A DNA stretch of 64,000 nucleotides, from NCBI GenBank assembly GCA_001414345.1, contig LLCB01000108.1:109089-173088 (forward strand). Direction: 5' to 3'. Shown one piece after another: positions 11,665 to 23,238 of the stretch. Origin of the DNA: Hymenoscyphus infarciens. Lineage: Eukaryota; Ascomycota; Leotiomycetes; Helotiales; Helotiaceae. The notes beneath the pieces are model-generated. The model searched no databases and was not told the origin of the DNA. It worked only from the letters and a program-made list of their open reading frames with translations. Numbering within the stretch: position 1 is the first letter of the stretch; every line of letters starts with the position of its first letter. A program made the translations under genes and the position numbers.

Positions 11665-12067
11665 TTTGCGGGTTTTGGAAGTTTGAATGGAAAGGAGCAA
11701 TGGCAAGGAGACTTTCCAGAAGTCATCTTGGTTTGTGAGAAAGGAAACAATGAAATGAGCGAAGGAGTGCGGGTGGTGTCTAAAGCCGCGTTCAAGCGCC
11801 CATTCCGGGCTGGGGTCCCCGCATGATTGCTGGGATTGGAATTTGCGGGGTGGCGTCTCTCTCTTGTACTCGTACTTCCAATTAATTGCGATGGAAAATC
11901 TCATGAGTTGGCTAGAATTCAGCACGGAGACAAAGAACCATTAATCTACTCAAACTTTTGCCGAATCTATGCTCCAGCTATTGAACAATCGCATTGTTGG
12001 CTTCTTGTCAACCTCACATACAATACACTCTTCAATTTCCCACAACAGTAGTGGCTCATAGCCAGAC
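11665..12067. other. Short intergenic, BCKDHA promoter
   Basis: Lies between the start of the E1 alpha gene and the stop of the downstream-facing RAD1/XPF gene; it should contain the E1 alpha promoter. No further feature seen. Confidence 0.45.
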
Positions 12068-14935
12068 CTACCCATCAAGAACATTCTTATTAAAGAATCG
12101 ATGAATCTTTCTCCCCGCTTCAACCCCCACAATCGGCTCCAACTCCTCAACTTCCATGCCAGCGACCTCCCTCAAACTCCCAACTGCCCTTACTAAATTC
12201 GGCAAATTTTTACCAGTGACTCCAGGGACAACCCTCAACATATCCTGGGGTTCGCGATTAAATGCCTGTTCCTCAGCTCTCTGCCCCCCTTCCAACCCAA
12301 TCCGCACAGCTTGGATAGGATCCGGCTCAGCCTCTTGAGTTTTCAACGACTCGAATATTTCCGCTGTCTGGAAGGGAGATGAAGACCAAATAATGCGCAG
12401 CTTCGGGAAAGCGAGGGTCAATAAGACTAATTTAGACTGAAGGTCCGAAGACGCATTTGGTGTGTTAGAAGTCGATGTTAAAGACCCCGAAAGGTCCGCA
12501 AATGGTTCGAGTGTGAAGGATTTATTCTGATCGAATTCGATGAGCAACATTGGGTTTTTGTAATGTTGAAACATGGTTTCGGCTTGGGTGTATAAACGGC
12601 CGTCCTTGAAAGAGGAGATGAGATCTTTGATGGATTTTCGTTCCACGCAGATGTTAGGAGAGAGAATGTAATCTCCTACGGTAAGCATACAGGGGACTAC
12701 CACCATTGAGCGACCGTGAAGAAGTGAGGGAAGAGATGAACGAAATTCTCGGACATCGACAACTACTCGTGGAGGTTGGGCGGTAGCTGCTAAGCGACCA
12801 CCGCCTGCAATTCTAGTATTGATTGTTCGCAGAAATGCTTCCTGGGGGTCTTCAATTCCATGGGCATCAGTTGTAAGAGTCAGAGCCATCGACGACTTTT
12901 CTTTGATGAGTTTCGTGAAGGCGTCCTTTTCTCGACGGACAGAAGAGAGATAACGTTGCTCCTCAACTGAGCCCCCATAGTATAGAAAATAGACCTTGAC
13001 ATTGCGGTCATTATGTGATGACCGGTAAACTTCGATTCGTCGCACGAATGCAGTATCAGGCTCGTACATGATGATATATTTTGGTTTAACCTCTTCAAGA
13101 ATGTGCTCATCCATATCTCCATCAAAGGCATGAATGACGACGAGGTCCTTCATCTCGTAGAGTTGATAGTAATCGTCCATATCTTCCAATGGATCGGCTA
13201 CTATGTCCTCTTTCTGAGCCGCTTCGTTTTCTGTAGGTCTGATTTCGGCAATCAAGCTCGCAACCTCGAGAGGTTTGTCTTCAGATGCGAGAATGCTACC
13301 GTTTGTTGCCCGCGATGGCGCAGCTCCAGCATTACCTCCTCCTCTGACTCTTCGTCTCTTGTTTGCAGGTGGCTTTCCCCTGAAGCTGTTGGGCCCACTT
13401 CTGGGATTCGTAGTGCCACTCACAGCATTTTGATTTTCCGAAAATAGAGCTGCGCTAATCATCTTGAATTGATCTTTCCAGCCTAGGTACCCTCGGAGTT
13501 TCTTCCTCATCATGTATGAGGCTGATGGCTCCTTTTCTTTTTCCTCATCTCCCTCGTTGTCTTCCTCGGTGGTTTCATTTTCGGGGCGAACATACATAGT
13601 CTGCAGATATTCTCGCAGTTGACGACATTGAAAATTATCCGTACACATAATCAAGATAGTTCCGTTTGAATCATCCCTGACAGGAGGACTAAAATAGAGA
13701 TCTCGATCAATTTCTTCCATAACCTCTGCTAAAACTGCCCACTTGGGCTGTTCCTCGAGAACTGGTCGTAAAGCATCAATATCATTTGAGCCGGGTTTCG
13801 GTGCCTTGCCCGTGTAGACTCGTCTTTTTGCGGTATCAAAAATGGTATGAGCAGCATCAAGAAACAACCATGGCGATTGATTTTGTCTCGTAGAGCCTGG
13901 TGGGGGAGAATGCGCCGCTAAGATTGTATCAAGATGCCGATTGAAGGAAACAGCATCATATGTGAGAAGGGTGCGAAGCATGCCTCGGAGAACCGTCAAA
14001 TCATTGACGATTTGCTTCGTTTTCCAGCTGACTCTATGCCAGACTGGGTCCAGCTGCCTTCGGATGACCATATCAAATTGCTTGTGGAGGGCACTGTCGA
14101 CATTCCAGTCTTCCATCTCCAAGCCGGAATTCCCTTTCTTGAGCTCCCCGATGCTTATTTCAACACACTCCATGATGGCGTTCTGGATGTTACGCATGGA
14201 CTCGGACATTGGGACTTCCAATTCAATGACTTCTGCCTTTTTCTTCCCCTCCAGCGACTGCGCTACCATCACTTGAAAACGCGGCCATAGAGTGACATTG
14301 CGGAGAAATAAGTTCCTCATCATGGTAGATAGTGGGGCGAATCCCGTAGTAAAGGGTTCCGGGTTATCGGAAAATGCCTTGAGAAATCCAACTTTGTTCT
14401 TCTGCCTGTATATTCGAAGTATGAAAGCTTCCAAGGAGGTTGCCACAATCTTGTCCGCATGCAAAACCACCAGTCCAGTTATGGTGTCCGGGTTCAACAG
14501 GCTGGTCAAGAGATCCACCACCAGAATTCTCGATGTGATGCTGAATATTCCGCCATGCGCATACATCTTCTCCCTCGTCCCAACACTCATCATATCGGTA
14601 TTGACCACGCTGAGTCCGCGACACTTGGGTGCTATGCTGATCGCAGCATGTTCCGCCAGAGCCTCGCCAATCCAGCCATTTTCTCTGTCGTCTGCCCCAA
14701 CGAGCAGAATCAGGTTGTTACCGGCGGCATCGTAGGAGTGGAGGAGGTTCGTTAGGAGTCGAAGAAGGCCGAGGCCACGCGCAATTACTACGAGTTCATC
14801 TTTCTGGCGGAGTTCTTGAAAGAGCTCTTGTTGATATTTCTGGTACTGTCAGTAGCTTTCGCGGCAGGGGAAGAGGGGTCATACTAGTGGAAGAGAAAGC
14901 TTCACCGGCTGCTGGTCACCGGTCGACGAAGACAT
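12068..14935 (-). CDS. RAD1: Structure-specific DNA repair endonuclease Rad1/XPF
   Basis: Predicted 940-aa protein. Exon 1 is 14935-14885 (MSSSTGDQQPVKLSLPL) and exon 2 is 14839-12068. The short first intron ends at TACCAG, giving LSLPL-KYQQELFQELR. An acceptor 6 bp earlier (CTGACAG) would add two residues but places the branch site too close. The N-terminal half is the degenerate helicase-like region (ARGLGLLRLLTNLLHSYDA, GEALAEHAAISIAPKCRGLSVVN). The ERCC4 nuclease domain spans about 705-790, with VVVDVREF, GDYILSP and the catalytic ERKSIKDL. The C-terminal tandem helix-hairpin-helix includes LRVVPGVTGKNLPNLV (about 883-935) and should bind the Rad10/ERCC1 partner. It cuts 5' of lesions in nucleotide excision repair and trims flaps in single-strand annealing. 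All catalytic residues appear present. Confidence 0.96.
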
Positions 14936-16030
14936 CTGAGACTTTCATATTTGTCTCAAAGCTCAGGGGGAAGACTTTGGGTGTACAAGTATTCAGTTGA
15001 AAAGGGTTTGTCTTGGTTGTGCAATATCCAAGGTCCAAATGAGTGGAGGCGCGCCAAGATTTAAATCCGGCCCGCCCTAAACTCCCTCGTACCCCAATAT
15101 ATTTCATGGTCCTAGATTATTGATAATATAACAAGAGTTCAACAGAGGTCTAATGTAAAAAACGACATATTCATTTGTTAATTTGCTGATTCAAGGACAA
15201 TAATATGAAATTGCAGGACCCTTGCCTCACATAGTAAACTTGAACAGAAGAATGACTAGTGTCATATGGCTCCCAGTCTATTTGCTCTTCAATCACCTAG
15301 CATTCCCTCTTTTCACACTTCATATGATAGGAGACAAAGGAGTGGAGATGCTTTAAGTCTGCTAATTTACATTTCATGTCCTATCCCTTTCCAATCTCCC
15401 CTCAACACTGGCTCCCGAGCATATAATTATGAACCCGCTTGGCTACCAATACCAGCCTCTGCAGCAGTAAGTTTCCCACTTAGTGATGTTACCACCTAGG
15501 TCTCGCGCTTCTGCCAGAATTCGAATGGCTATTAAAGCAAAATTGTTGCACGGCAAGTAATCTCCAATGATGTATGTCATTTTTGAAACACCTTGGCTGG
15601 GTTGGAAAGATAATCGTCTATCAGAAGCGGGAGGAAGTGACATAACAAAAGGGGCAGCCTCGCTTAACTTTTTTGTTTTGCTCGGGAATGAAAAGTTTTA
15701 GAACAATCATGCCGTTACCAATCGATAAGTTGTCATTTGATTGATAACCAGTTCTCAAAAAACATGGAGATGGTGGCAGGGATCATGTGACAGAAACGTG
15801 ACCCCCCGCGCTTCTGGATCGGAGCTCATTGATTGGTTGATCCGCGGACGAGCCTTCTTAGAGCTCGACGTCATCAAGTCTAGGTGAATAGAGGAGTTAA
15901 TAAATGGCGTTCTTGTTTATTTGTATCCTATTCCTCCTCCTCCTTCTCATCCTCTCCATTCTCCCACAACTTCTCCAACTCGCAAAACTCATACCAAAGC
16001 AAACCTTACCAACATATCAAATTCATCAAG
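14936..16030. other. Divergent intergenic region
   Basis: Separates RAD1 (minus) from the small gene at 16031 (plus) and must hold both promoters. Frames at 14916-15643 have no domain signal. CT-rich leader sequence (CCTCCTCCTCCTTCTC) at about 15930-15960 fits a fungal 5' UTR for the 16031 gene. Confidence 0.45.
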
Positions 16031-16285
16031 ATGCCAGCCGGACCAGACGAGACGGATAACCACAAGGTCGGAGCTGCCACCGAACATGTCATGAAGAACC
16101 CCTCATCCAACACGGAGGGAGGAAGCAGCCATCCAATTCACGACCAAGGCCCACCAAAGGGTGACAAGGTCGAATTCCGCCAACACGAAGCCCATCCCGG
16201 CCCCGCGATTCCCAAGGACTTCCAGGCCCAAGAAGAGGGAACGAAGGAGGAACGTAAGGCCAAGGCTGCCGAGCTAAACAAGTAA
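16031..16285 (+). CDS. Small hydrophilic protein, unknown
   Basis: 84-aa, single-exon, strongly hydrophilic and probably disordered protein (MPAGPDETDNHKVG...KAAELNK), rich in Glu, Lys, Pro and Gly. The frame stays open upstream to 15884, but that part reads like a Ser/Phe-rich translation of a CT-rich leader. The ATG at 16031 in the context CATCAAGATGCC is the better start. Similar short hydrophilic proteins occur widely in ascomycetes, but I cannot name the family. No membrane segment or cysteine. Confidence 0.6.
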   Translation: MPAGPDETDNHKVGAATEHVMKNPSSNTEGGSSHPIHDQGPPKGDKVEFRQHEAHPGPAIPKDFQAQEEGTKEERKAKAAELNK

Positions 16286-17276
16286 TTCCCTTTGGTACTT
16301 ATTGCGATGACTTTCTTCTTGACGTGCAATTAGCTGACGTGAGGGGTAGGAAATCGAAGATGTAGGCTGCCGTTGAACGTGGTGATGCAAATGCATGGAT
16401 TTTCTGGAGGGGCGTTTGGGACTGGGGAAAGGAAAGAATACCTAGGGAGGAATAGGTATCTGGCTGTGAACATAGCACAGCAGCACTTGCCAAATGCACT
16501 TGCAATTACATCTGGTATGCACCTGCAAGACGCAATAATAAAAAACTTCGCATAGCCATACCATACCATACCATACCCATACTGCTCTTAGATATAAAGT
16601 TGGATCGTGAAACATGCGTAGTGGCTGCTGCTCCTCTTTGTAGCCACCAGAAGGAAATCGGTCTGAATCGGTGGCCGCAGTCAACACACGAAACCTCCGA
16701 GGCGACAATGTACTGTATTGAATCCACGCAGCTCTGATCCTCCTCCCACATTCGGACCGTCGCTTGGTTGGAAGAAATCGAGACGCGTGTCGTGTTGTAA
16801 TCTAGAGTCGCTGCGGTAGGTACGAGGAAAGCTTCGATTTCCCTCTGCTGCCTTCTTTTATCTCCGCCCCTCAGCCACCTGAGGCTGGAGTCAAATCTTG
16901 GCATTTCCGCCGCCGGCAACGACCTGCCAGTTGGAAGCCAAAGCGTCCCGAGAGCGAGCTCATCAAGCATCAGCACCGCCAACAGCTGCACCATTCACTC
17001 TTTCAAACCGTGAATGCCCTCGAGTGCGCCATTCCATTCTCTCCTCCTCCACTCCATGTGTATTTGAAATTACGAACTTGGCCTTCACCGACTTTACACG
17101 CAGCATAATACGATACGTCCACGTCCCAATGCGCCCCGCAAGCGCCATATCTCCAACCCAATCTCCCACACGAGCAGCCCAAGTTTCGGAACGAGCCTGA
17201 GAAACAAAACAACAAACTCAGAGGGAAGAACCTCTTGTTGAAGCCACCGAGTGCGGGCCACCCATAATCTGCCAAA
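16286..17276. other. LAS17 promoter region
   Basis: No gene supported. Overlapping minus-strand frames at 16299-17317 lack domain signal. Contains a CCATA microsatellite. The last few hundred bases should carry the LAS17 promoter and leader. Confidence 0.45.
16556..16580. repeat. CCATA microsatellite
   Basis: Four to five tandem CCATA units, seen directly. Confidence 0.7.
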
Positions 17277-19402
17277 ATGCCTTCCATTCTATCCGACGAA
17301 GATAAGGAGACCGTCAAGCGTCAAGTCCCCAAGCAATCCAACAAGATCCAGGCTGTAGCCGTCGCCCGACTTTATGTGGCATACCCCAATCGCCAGAGAT
17401 GGACATATACCGGATTGCAGGGAGCTGCCGTTTTGGCGAACGACTTGGTGGGAAATACATACTGGTTGAAGATGGTGGATGTATCTGTATGTCAACCTTC
17501 CGACGAGGCTACGAGAACGAGTACTGACATGTTATAGCCCGCACAAAGAGGAGTAATATGGGATCAGGAAATATACGATACTTGGTCATACAATCAGGAC
17601 CGGACCTTTTTCCATACCTTCGAACTGGAGGATTGCCTGGCAGGTCTCTCTTTTGTGGATGAGAAGGAGGCCAAGACCTTTCTGAAGAAGATGAATGAGA
17701 GGGAGAAGAACGCCAGTAAAGCAACCAAGGCAAACCCGTTTGGAGGGGGAGGGGTACAAACGCATCATCGTGGATTATTAGGGGGCCTTTTTGGGGGGCA
17801 TAGGCATTCATCTGCTCCTACGATACAACCTACCCCTACAGAATCGCCGAGCTACGTTTTACCAGCAGCAGCAGCACCAAACCACAGGAATTCCGGGGGT
17901 AGTTTCAGTGGGGGGAAATCACAATTCGCCGCGCTGGACGCTATCGATCCTATGTGGAGGGAAACATGGGGTGACGATTTGAAGCAAATGGGGATCACAG
18001 ACGACCTCATTCGAGACAACCAGGATTTTATTGCGGATTACATAAAGCAACAGCAAGCTGCTCAAGTTTTGGCCGCTTCAGCGAATGGAATTGAAAATCA
18101 AAGGAACAAAGCTCCTCCACCCCCACCACCTTCAGCACCTCCTACAAGAACGAGGTCAGAAAGCCCTCAACATGTACCAGCTGGCAGAGGCCCTCCACCT
18201 GCACCACCTGCACCAAGGAGAGGGAACAGGCTCAGCGCGCCTAAAGAGCCAACTCCTCCACGCGAAGACTCTCCTCCTCGGGCTCCCCAAGTACGATTCG
18301 CTGCACCCCCTCCTTTTGCAGATGCTGGAAAGTTTGCCAATACCAACCATAAACCACCTCCAAGATCACATACTACTTCTGTTTCGAATCCTGGTCCACC
18401 CCCACCACCAAGACCTGCAAAGACTCCGTTGGATGAACCTTATGAACCGGGGGAATCTGGTTCCAAATTTGGTGTTCCACCACCATTTATGGGCGAACGA
18501 AAGCAAATAGCTCCTCCTACACCAAGCCGAGGTGGACCGCCCCCTCCTCCTCCACGAGATCTGCAACAAAATCACCAGCAAAATCATTCTCATGCTGTTC
18601 CTCCTGCGAATGTGCCTCCGCCGCCTTTACCACCGAAAACACCTTCAGCAGCACCCCCACCATTACCTCCGCCTTCAACTCGTCCTGTACAGCATACACA
18701 GAGGGACAGTGGACCTCCTCAACCACCCCCTCTACCTCCAAGCAGCGCTCCTTCGCTACCTTCATCAAACCCCCCACCACCGCCTCAAACACGTGCTCCT
18801 TCTCAACCTCCTCAGCCCCCCCAAGCGCCTCATACAAATGCGCCTCCTCCCCCTCCAATGCCACCGCCGATGCCGGTTGCAAGTGCCCCTCCCCCACCAC
18901 CCCCTCCTCCAATGCCTGCCCCAGGTACAAATGCTCCTCCACCACCTCCTCCCCCAATGCCAAATCCAGGATCCAATGGACCTCCCGGGCCTCCACCTCC
19001 ACCTCCACCAACAAACCGCGATTCCGGCTATCAATCCGGAGTCCCAGCACTCCCTCAACCAACGGGAGACCGCTCAAACTTACTCGCGGGTATTCAGAAA
19101 GCAGGTGGTATCGGTGCCCTCAAAAAGGTGCCCAAAGACCAGGTTCGCGATCGAAGCAGTGCTGTGGTTCCTGGAGGCGCGGATACGGGGCCTGCTGGGA
19201 GTGGATTGCCTCCTGTGGGAGCGGGGGCTGCTGCTGGCGGGGGTGGAGGGTTGGCTGATGCGCTTGCTGAGGCGTTGAATAAGAGGAAGCAGAAGGTTAG
19301 CGCTAGTGGTAAGTTTTTCTTCCTTCCTTTACTTCTTTTCTTGAGAGAAACACAGAGGCTAATCTTTTGATAGACGATGAAGCGGATGAAGATGATTGGT
19401 AG
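17277..19402 (+). CDS. LAS17: WASP homologue Las17, Arp2/3 activator
   Basis: Predicted 669-aa protein. Exons are 17277-17486, 17538-19308 and 19374-19402; introns start GTATGT and GTAAGT. The N-terminal WH1 domain (about 10-120) includes ARLYVAYPNRQRWTYTG and GVIWDQEIYDTWSYNQ. A conserved fungal segment near 190-240 reads PMWRETWGDDLKQMGITDD. A long proline-rich region (about 250-560, many PPPPP runs) should bind SH3 proteins and profilin. A WH2 actin-binding segment lies near 580-612 (LLAGIQKAGGIGALKKV). The last small exon supplies the acidic tail DDEADEDDW, whose terminal Trp contacts Arp2/3. The protein nucleates branched actin at endocytic patches. No CRIB motif is seen, as expected in fungi. 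Omitting the last intron would lose the acidic tail. Confidence 0.95.
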
Positions 19403-20601
19403 AGAGTTCTACGCACAAGTTTCTGTTATAAAAGAAAGAAAGGGAAGGCAGGGGAAAAGTTCAGTATATCTATTATTACTCTTTTAGGTGCTTGTTGTGT
19501 GTGAAAATTGGGCGTTTTGTGGTGTTCAAGCAGTTCTTTTGGTTTCTTCAAAATTAGACTTGCATGACGCTCACGTCGAAGGGGTTGGCTTGATTCTGGA
19601 GTGGGATCGTTTGGGAGACTAGGGATAAAGGGAGTAGTGATGGATGAAAGTATGGAAATGATGAATGTAATAAGTAAATTTAACGTGACATTACACTAAA
19701 AGTCCCTGGGTTTATGTGTGATTGTTACTTGCAACTTTTTTTGGTATCCAAACTTGGTTTGGGTTACTCGTGGATAACTCAAAAGGACAACTCAAGGATA
19801 ACTCATGGTTTACTCGCCAGTTTTTTTTTTTTTGGCCCTCCAAAAAGGGTGGTTTGGCTTTTTGGTGGTCCGAAGTTTGTTGGTTTTGGGAAGTTGTGGG
19901 TAAGCTATTGCTATTGGTTTTTGGGTGAGCTGGAGATTGGTGAGTGAGCCGGGAGGAATCGTGAGTGAGCCAGTGATTTATGGGTAAGCTACAACGATTG
20001 TCGTACTGGGCACTCGAGTAAAGACATCGACTGGCAATTTCAATTACGGTAACGATTTCCAAATTCAATCGTGTGGTGATGGGTTATCTCCGGACAAGTG
20101 ATTTCATATCCAAAAAAATGCTCCATGAAATCGAAGCTCAAGTCACGTATTATTGAAAATCTAAAATCATGCGGTATGTATTCTATGAAGTATGTCTGCA
20201 CAATGTCCACAGGGAAAACCATCCCAACACCAAATTTAGAACTCCCCAAGCAAGAGAGCAGAAGAAGTCAAAAGAAGTCCCAGTCAATGAATCGACAACG
20301 TCTCTCCCGTTGCAAACCCACCGAAAGGTCAGAAATATTCATAAGAAAATGCTGTCGAGGTTCTCATGGATCGACGGTCAGGGTCTCGATCTTGACCCAT
20401 ATGTTTTTCCATGAGATTGAGAGAGAAGACAGTCTTTCTTTCCTTTTTTCGCCACCTTTGTGGTAAATTTTCCGATTGTCCGGTTTCATTACCACGACCC
20501 GTAATGCGCTGATAAGACTTGAACCAGGTGTGTTAGATTAAGCAACTTTCCAGCAACATACACATCCCAGAGATGCGAAAGATGTATTTTTTCCGGTTCG
20601 T
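19403..20601. other. Intergenic with repeated GAGCC/GATAACTC words
   Basis: No gene supported. About 19765-19995 holds repeated short words: GGATAACTCA twice, then GTGAGCTGG, GTGAGTGAGCC twice and GGGTAAGCTA twice, around a poly-T run. Frames at 20098-20466 show no domain. Confidence 0.4.
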
Positions 20602-21216
20602 TTAAATGTCATCAATCTCAATCTCCTTTCCTCCCTTTCCATCCTCGTCCTCGCTCTCGCTTCGGTCCTCGTCGAACTCGAAATTGCAGTCTCCGTCTCC
20701 CTCTTGGCCGTAGGTGTCCGTCTCGTTGATCTTTGCGGATTCGGGGAGTTCACCGTACGCTTTTAAGGATCGGGCTTCGTCGGCGGAGTATTTGAGGATG
20801 ACGTCTCCTTTCTCGTCTTGGTAGTCGCGGAGGGAGAGGAGGATGATGTCTCCTTGGTTGATCCAGACCTTCTTTCGGAGTTTTCCGCGGATATGGGCGA
20901 GTCGTTTGGAACCGTCAAAGCAGAGGGCCTCGAGGCGACCGTTGCCTAACATTTTGAGGACTTGTGCATATTCTGTTGTTTGTTTGTTTGTGGTTAGCGG
21001 GGTTAAGCGTTGGTGGGGTAAATAGAGGGAGATAGGAAAGATGAGCGTACCTTGGCCTTCTTCTTTGAAGGTGAGTTCACGCTTCTCGTTGTCGTTTTCG
21101 TTCTTTCCACGACGACGATTCTTACCACCCTATTGTTTTCTTCATGTCAGCATGGACCAGCCCCTCTATTTCGCAAAGTGGCGATGGGCGCCTACCTTTC
21201 CCTTATTCTTAGGCAT
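20602..21216 (-). CDS. TIF11: Translation initiation factor eIF1A
   Basis: Predicted 156-aa protein. Exons on the minus strand are 21216-21196 (MPKNKGK), 21129-21051 and 20972-20602; both introns are short with GTAGGC and GTACGC donors. The basic N-terminal tail ([17 protein letters not shown]) is followed by [18 protein letters not shown], the OB-fold core ([31 protein letters not shown]) and an acidic C-terminal tail ending EIDDI. eIF1A binds the ribosomal A site with eIF1 and eIF5B, promotes scanning and helps start-codon choice; both tails are functional parts. Length matches the family (about 145-155). It is divergent from the unknown gene at 21602. Confidence 0.96.
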
Positions 21217-21601
21217 ATTGACGGGTTGTTTTGATTATCTGTGATGTGTGTTTTGGGTGACGAGGGTCTGTATGGGATGTGGTGTTTGGGTAGGAGGTGC
21301 AGTTGTGGAGTTGATGGGGGATGTGGAAGGTTATAAATATATCGCAGTGGTTTGGTTGCGATGCGCTGGAGGGGTCGTGCGTCACGTTTTCGGCACTAAT
21401 CCCTTCGATACCCGCTCGTTATTCACCGGAAGCGAGGATCACTGCTTGGCCGAGACTGGCGCTAGTATTTTGACTTCCTAATTCCTTCAATACCGTCAGA
21501 ATGAGTCGAAACCATTCAGCAGAATAACAATGTTCAATCCTGTCATCGGATAGCATGGCACTTATCGATCGAATTATAACGACACATTCCCAACGGTCAG
21601 A
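21217..21601. promoter_or_regulatory. Shared divergent promoter region
   Basis: A 385-bp gap between the start codons of TIF11 (minus) and the unknown gene at 21602 (plus); it should contain both promoters. No specific operator recognised. Confidence 0.4.
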
Positions 21602-22318
21602 ATGGCCGGCCTCTTTCGCATCAAGGCAGGCCCCCTCAACATTAAAGCACATCAAGCCCTTGGCCTGATCCCAGCTGCGGGAGTGACATCGATGATGGCA
21701 ACCTACAGCTCTTCTCACGCATATGCCTTATCCAGCAATCGCTATCTCACTCCAAATGCGCAACTTCTACCCGAGAAATGGGCCGACCGGAAATACGCAA
21801 CCAGATCAGAGCCCTTCTGGTGGTCATGTCTAGCGAAGAAGGAGGGCGCAACAAAAAAGAGAATTCTGAGGAGTTGGATGTCTAGGAGGACGAGGATTGC
21901 GTTTGCGGAAAGTTTAAGGAAGAAGGGATACAATACGGATGGGACCAGAATCGATCCGGCGGATGGAGGAGAGGTGTTATATGGAACGGCACAACTTGCG
22001 GTCAGGGAATCCTGTTTATTGACTAAAGCCGAGGATTTGAGGAAGGAGACGGATTCGGTTCTTGAGGGCATTTTCAAGATCATTAAGAAGAATCAGATCG
22101 CACAGCAAAAAACGAAAGCCAAGTTCGAGCAGGGGACTAGATCCAATCAAGGGAACCAAAGGGGCAGAAACGACAACCCACGAGTTCGAAATTCGGACAA
22201 TAACAGTCGAATTCGCCTACGTCCAAAGCAAGGCCAGAATCAATTCAGCAAATCGCCAACCCAGAATAATGGAGGTTTTACAATAACGAAGATTGGGGGA
22301 TGGCAGACCACCAAGTGA
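21602..22318 (+). CDS. Unknown basic protein, 238 aa
   Basis: Single-exon 238-aa frame with good fungal codon use. The middle part has a basic helical segment (KKRILRSWMSRRTRIAFAESL) and then GYNTDGTRIDPADGGEVLYG, which looks globular. The C-terminal 70 residues are Arg, Asn and Gln rich (NQGNQRGRNDNPRVRN...GQNQFSK), resembling RNA-binding low-complexity tails. The N-terminus (MAGLFRIKAGPLNIKAHQALGL) could be a weak mitochondrial presequence. I do not recognise the family. A mitochondrial or RNA-related role would be speculation. Confidence 0.65.
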   Translation: MAGLFRIKAGPLNIKAHQALGLIPAAGVTSMMATYSSSHAYALSSNRYLTPNAQLLPEKWADRKYATRSEPFWWSCLAKKEGATKKRILRSWMSRRTRIAFAESLRKKGYNTDGTRIDPADGGEVLYGTAQLAVRESCLLTKAEDLRKETDSVLEGIFKIIKKNQIAQQKTKAKFEQGTRSNQGNQRGRNDNPRVRNSDNNSRIRLRPKQGQNQFSKSPTQNNGGFTITKIGGWQTTK

Positions 22319-23238
22319 TTGCTGTGAAACGACGCATTCGAATTTATTGCAATCACCCCGAGGGCTGGTTTCATAACCTGGGTCTGCCTGTGAATGGTTC
22401 AGGACAGAAGAAATCTACCTTTACCTTCTTGGCTACTCCAACCTTTGCCCACCCGTTCTACGGTTGTATGCATGCCTCCATAGCTCACACACCCATCGAA
22501 AGCTGTGGTCCAATGTGACCTTGAGAATCCAACAGGATATCATATACAGGAGGGAGGGTTATGAGATATTCCGCTTCTCCGAATTCGTTGTGGTTGGTTT
22601 GTGTATTCATCCCGTGGGCCCGACTACAATTTCCTACTCAATTGATCACTATTGATGAGTATTTAGCAAATTTTTATTGCAGATACACGCAACTGAAGCT
22701 GATACACTGAGACGAGACATCAACTTATTTGTATAGCCCTTTTGTGCCAGAGGGTCAGGGAAGACATTCCCGTTCGTTTGGCTGCAGGGCTTGGAAATGC
22801 GTCCATGTGAGTTCTTACTCAATGGACCCTTTAATAAGCTTGATATCCTGGATTGAGACAAACGCTCTACTAATACTTTCTTGGTACTGCAAGTAAAATA
22901 TTTAATCCCCAAATTTGTTCTTATTTACAGCAACTATTTCCTCAAAGACATTGTGAGACCTAAACGTAATAATTTTGACTTGTAAAACAACCTTGCTCTG
23001 CTCACCTTAAATGCGCTTATCCTTAAAGGTTCGTGAAATATATCATCAACATGTGAAGAGTAGGCACAAAGGCTTTGTCTATGTACGAGTACTATACTTT
23101 GTTGCTTGAACCCTGTCACCCAATCAAAACAAGGCTGACGGCCCAAGCGTCCCAAGGCTCAAGTCAGAGCTCCTAGAATTGTCGCAACGTTTCCGACTTT
23201 GGGAGGAGAACAACAAACCACCACCACCCTAATCCACC
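22319..23238. other. Intergenic, CHS5 promoter
   Basis: No gene supported; short frames lack domains. The right end should contain the CHS5 promoter. Confidence 0.45.

Noticed and set aside
12880..14755. Several plus- and minus-strand frames inside RAD1
   Set aside because: Antisense or out-of-frame shadows of a conserved coding region.
16442..17317. Large overlapping minus-strand frames (up to 162 codons) upstream of LAS17
   Set aside because: No recognisable protein, and they lie in the LAS17 promoter and 5' coding region.
18517..19278. Long alternative frames (186-248 codons) in the LAS17 proline-rich part
   Set aside because: Low-complexity proline codons leave the other frames open; no independent evidence.
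20466..20540. GGTTCAAGTC on the minus strand, resembling a tRNA B box
   Set aside because: No matching A box or cloverleaf could be built around it.
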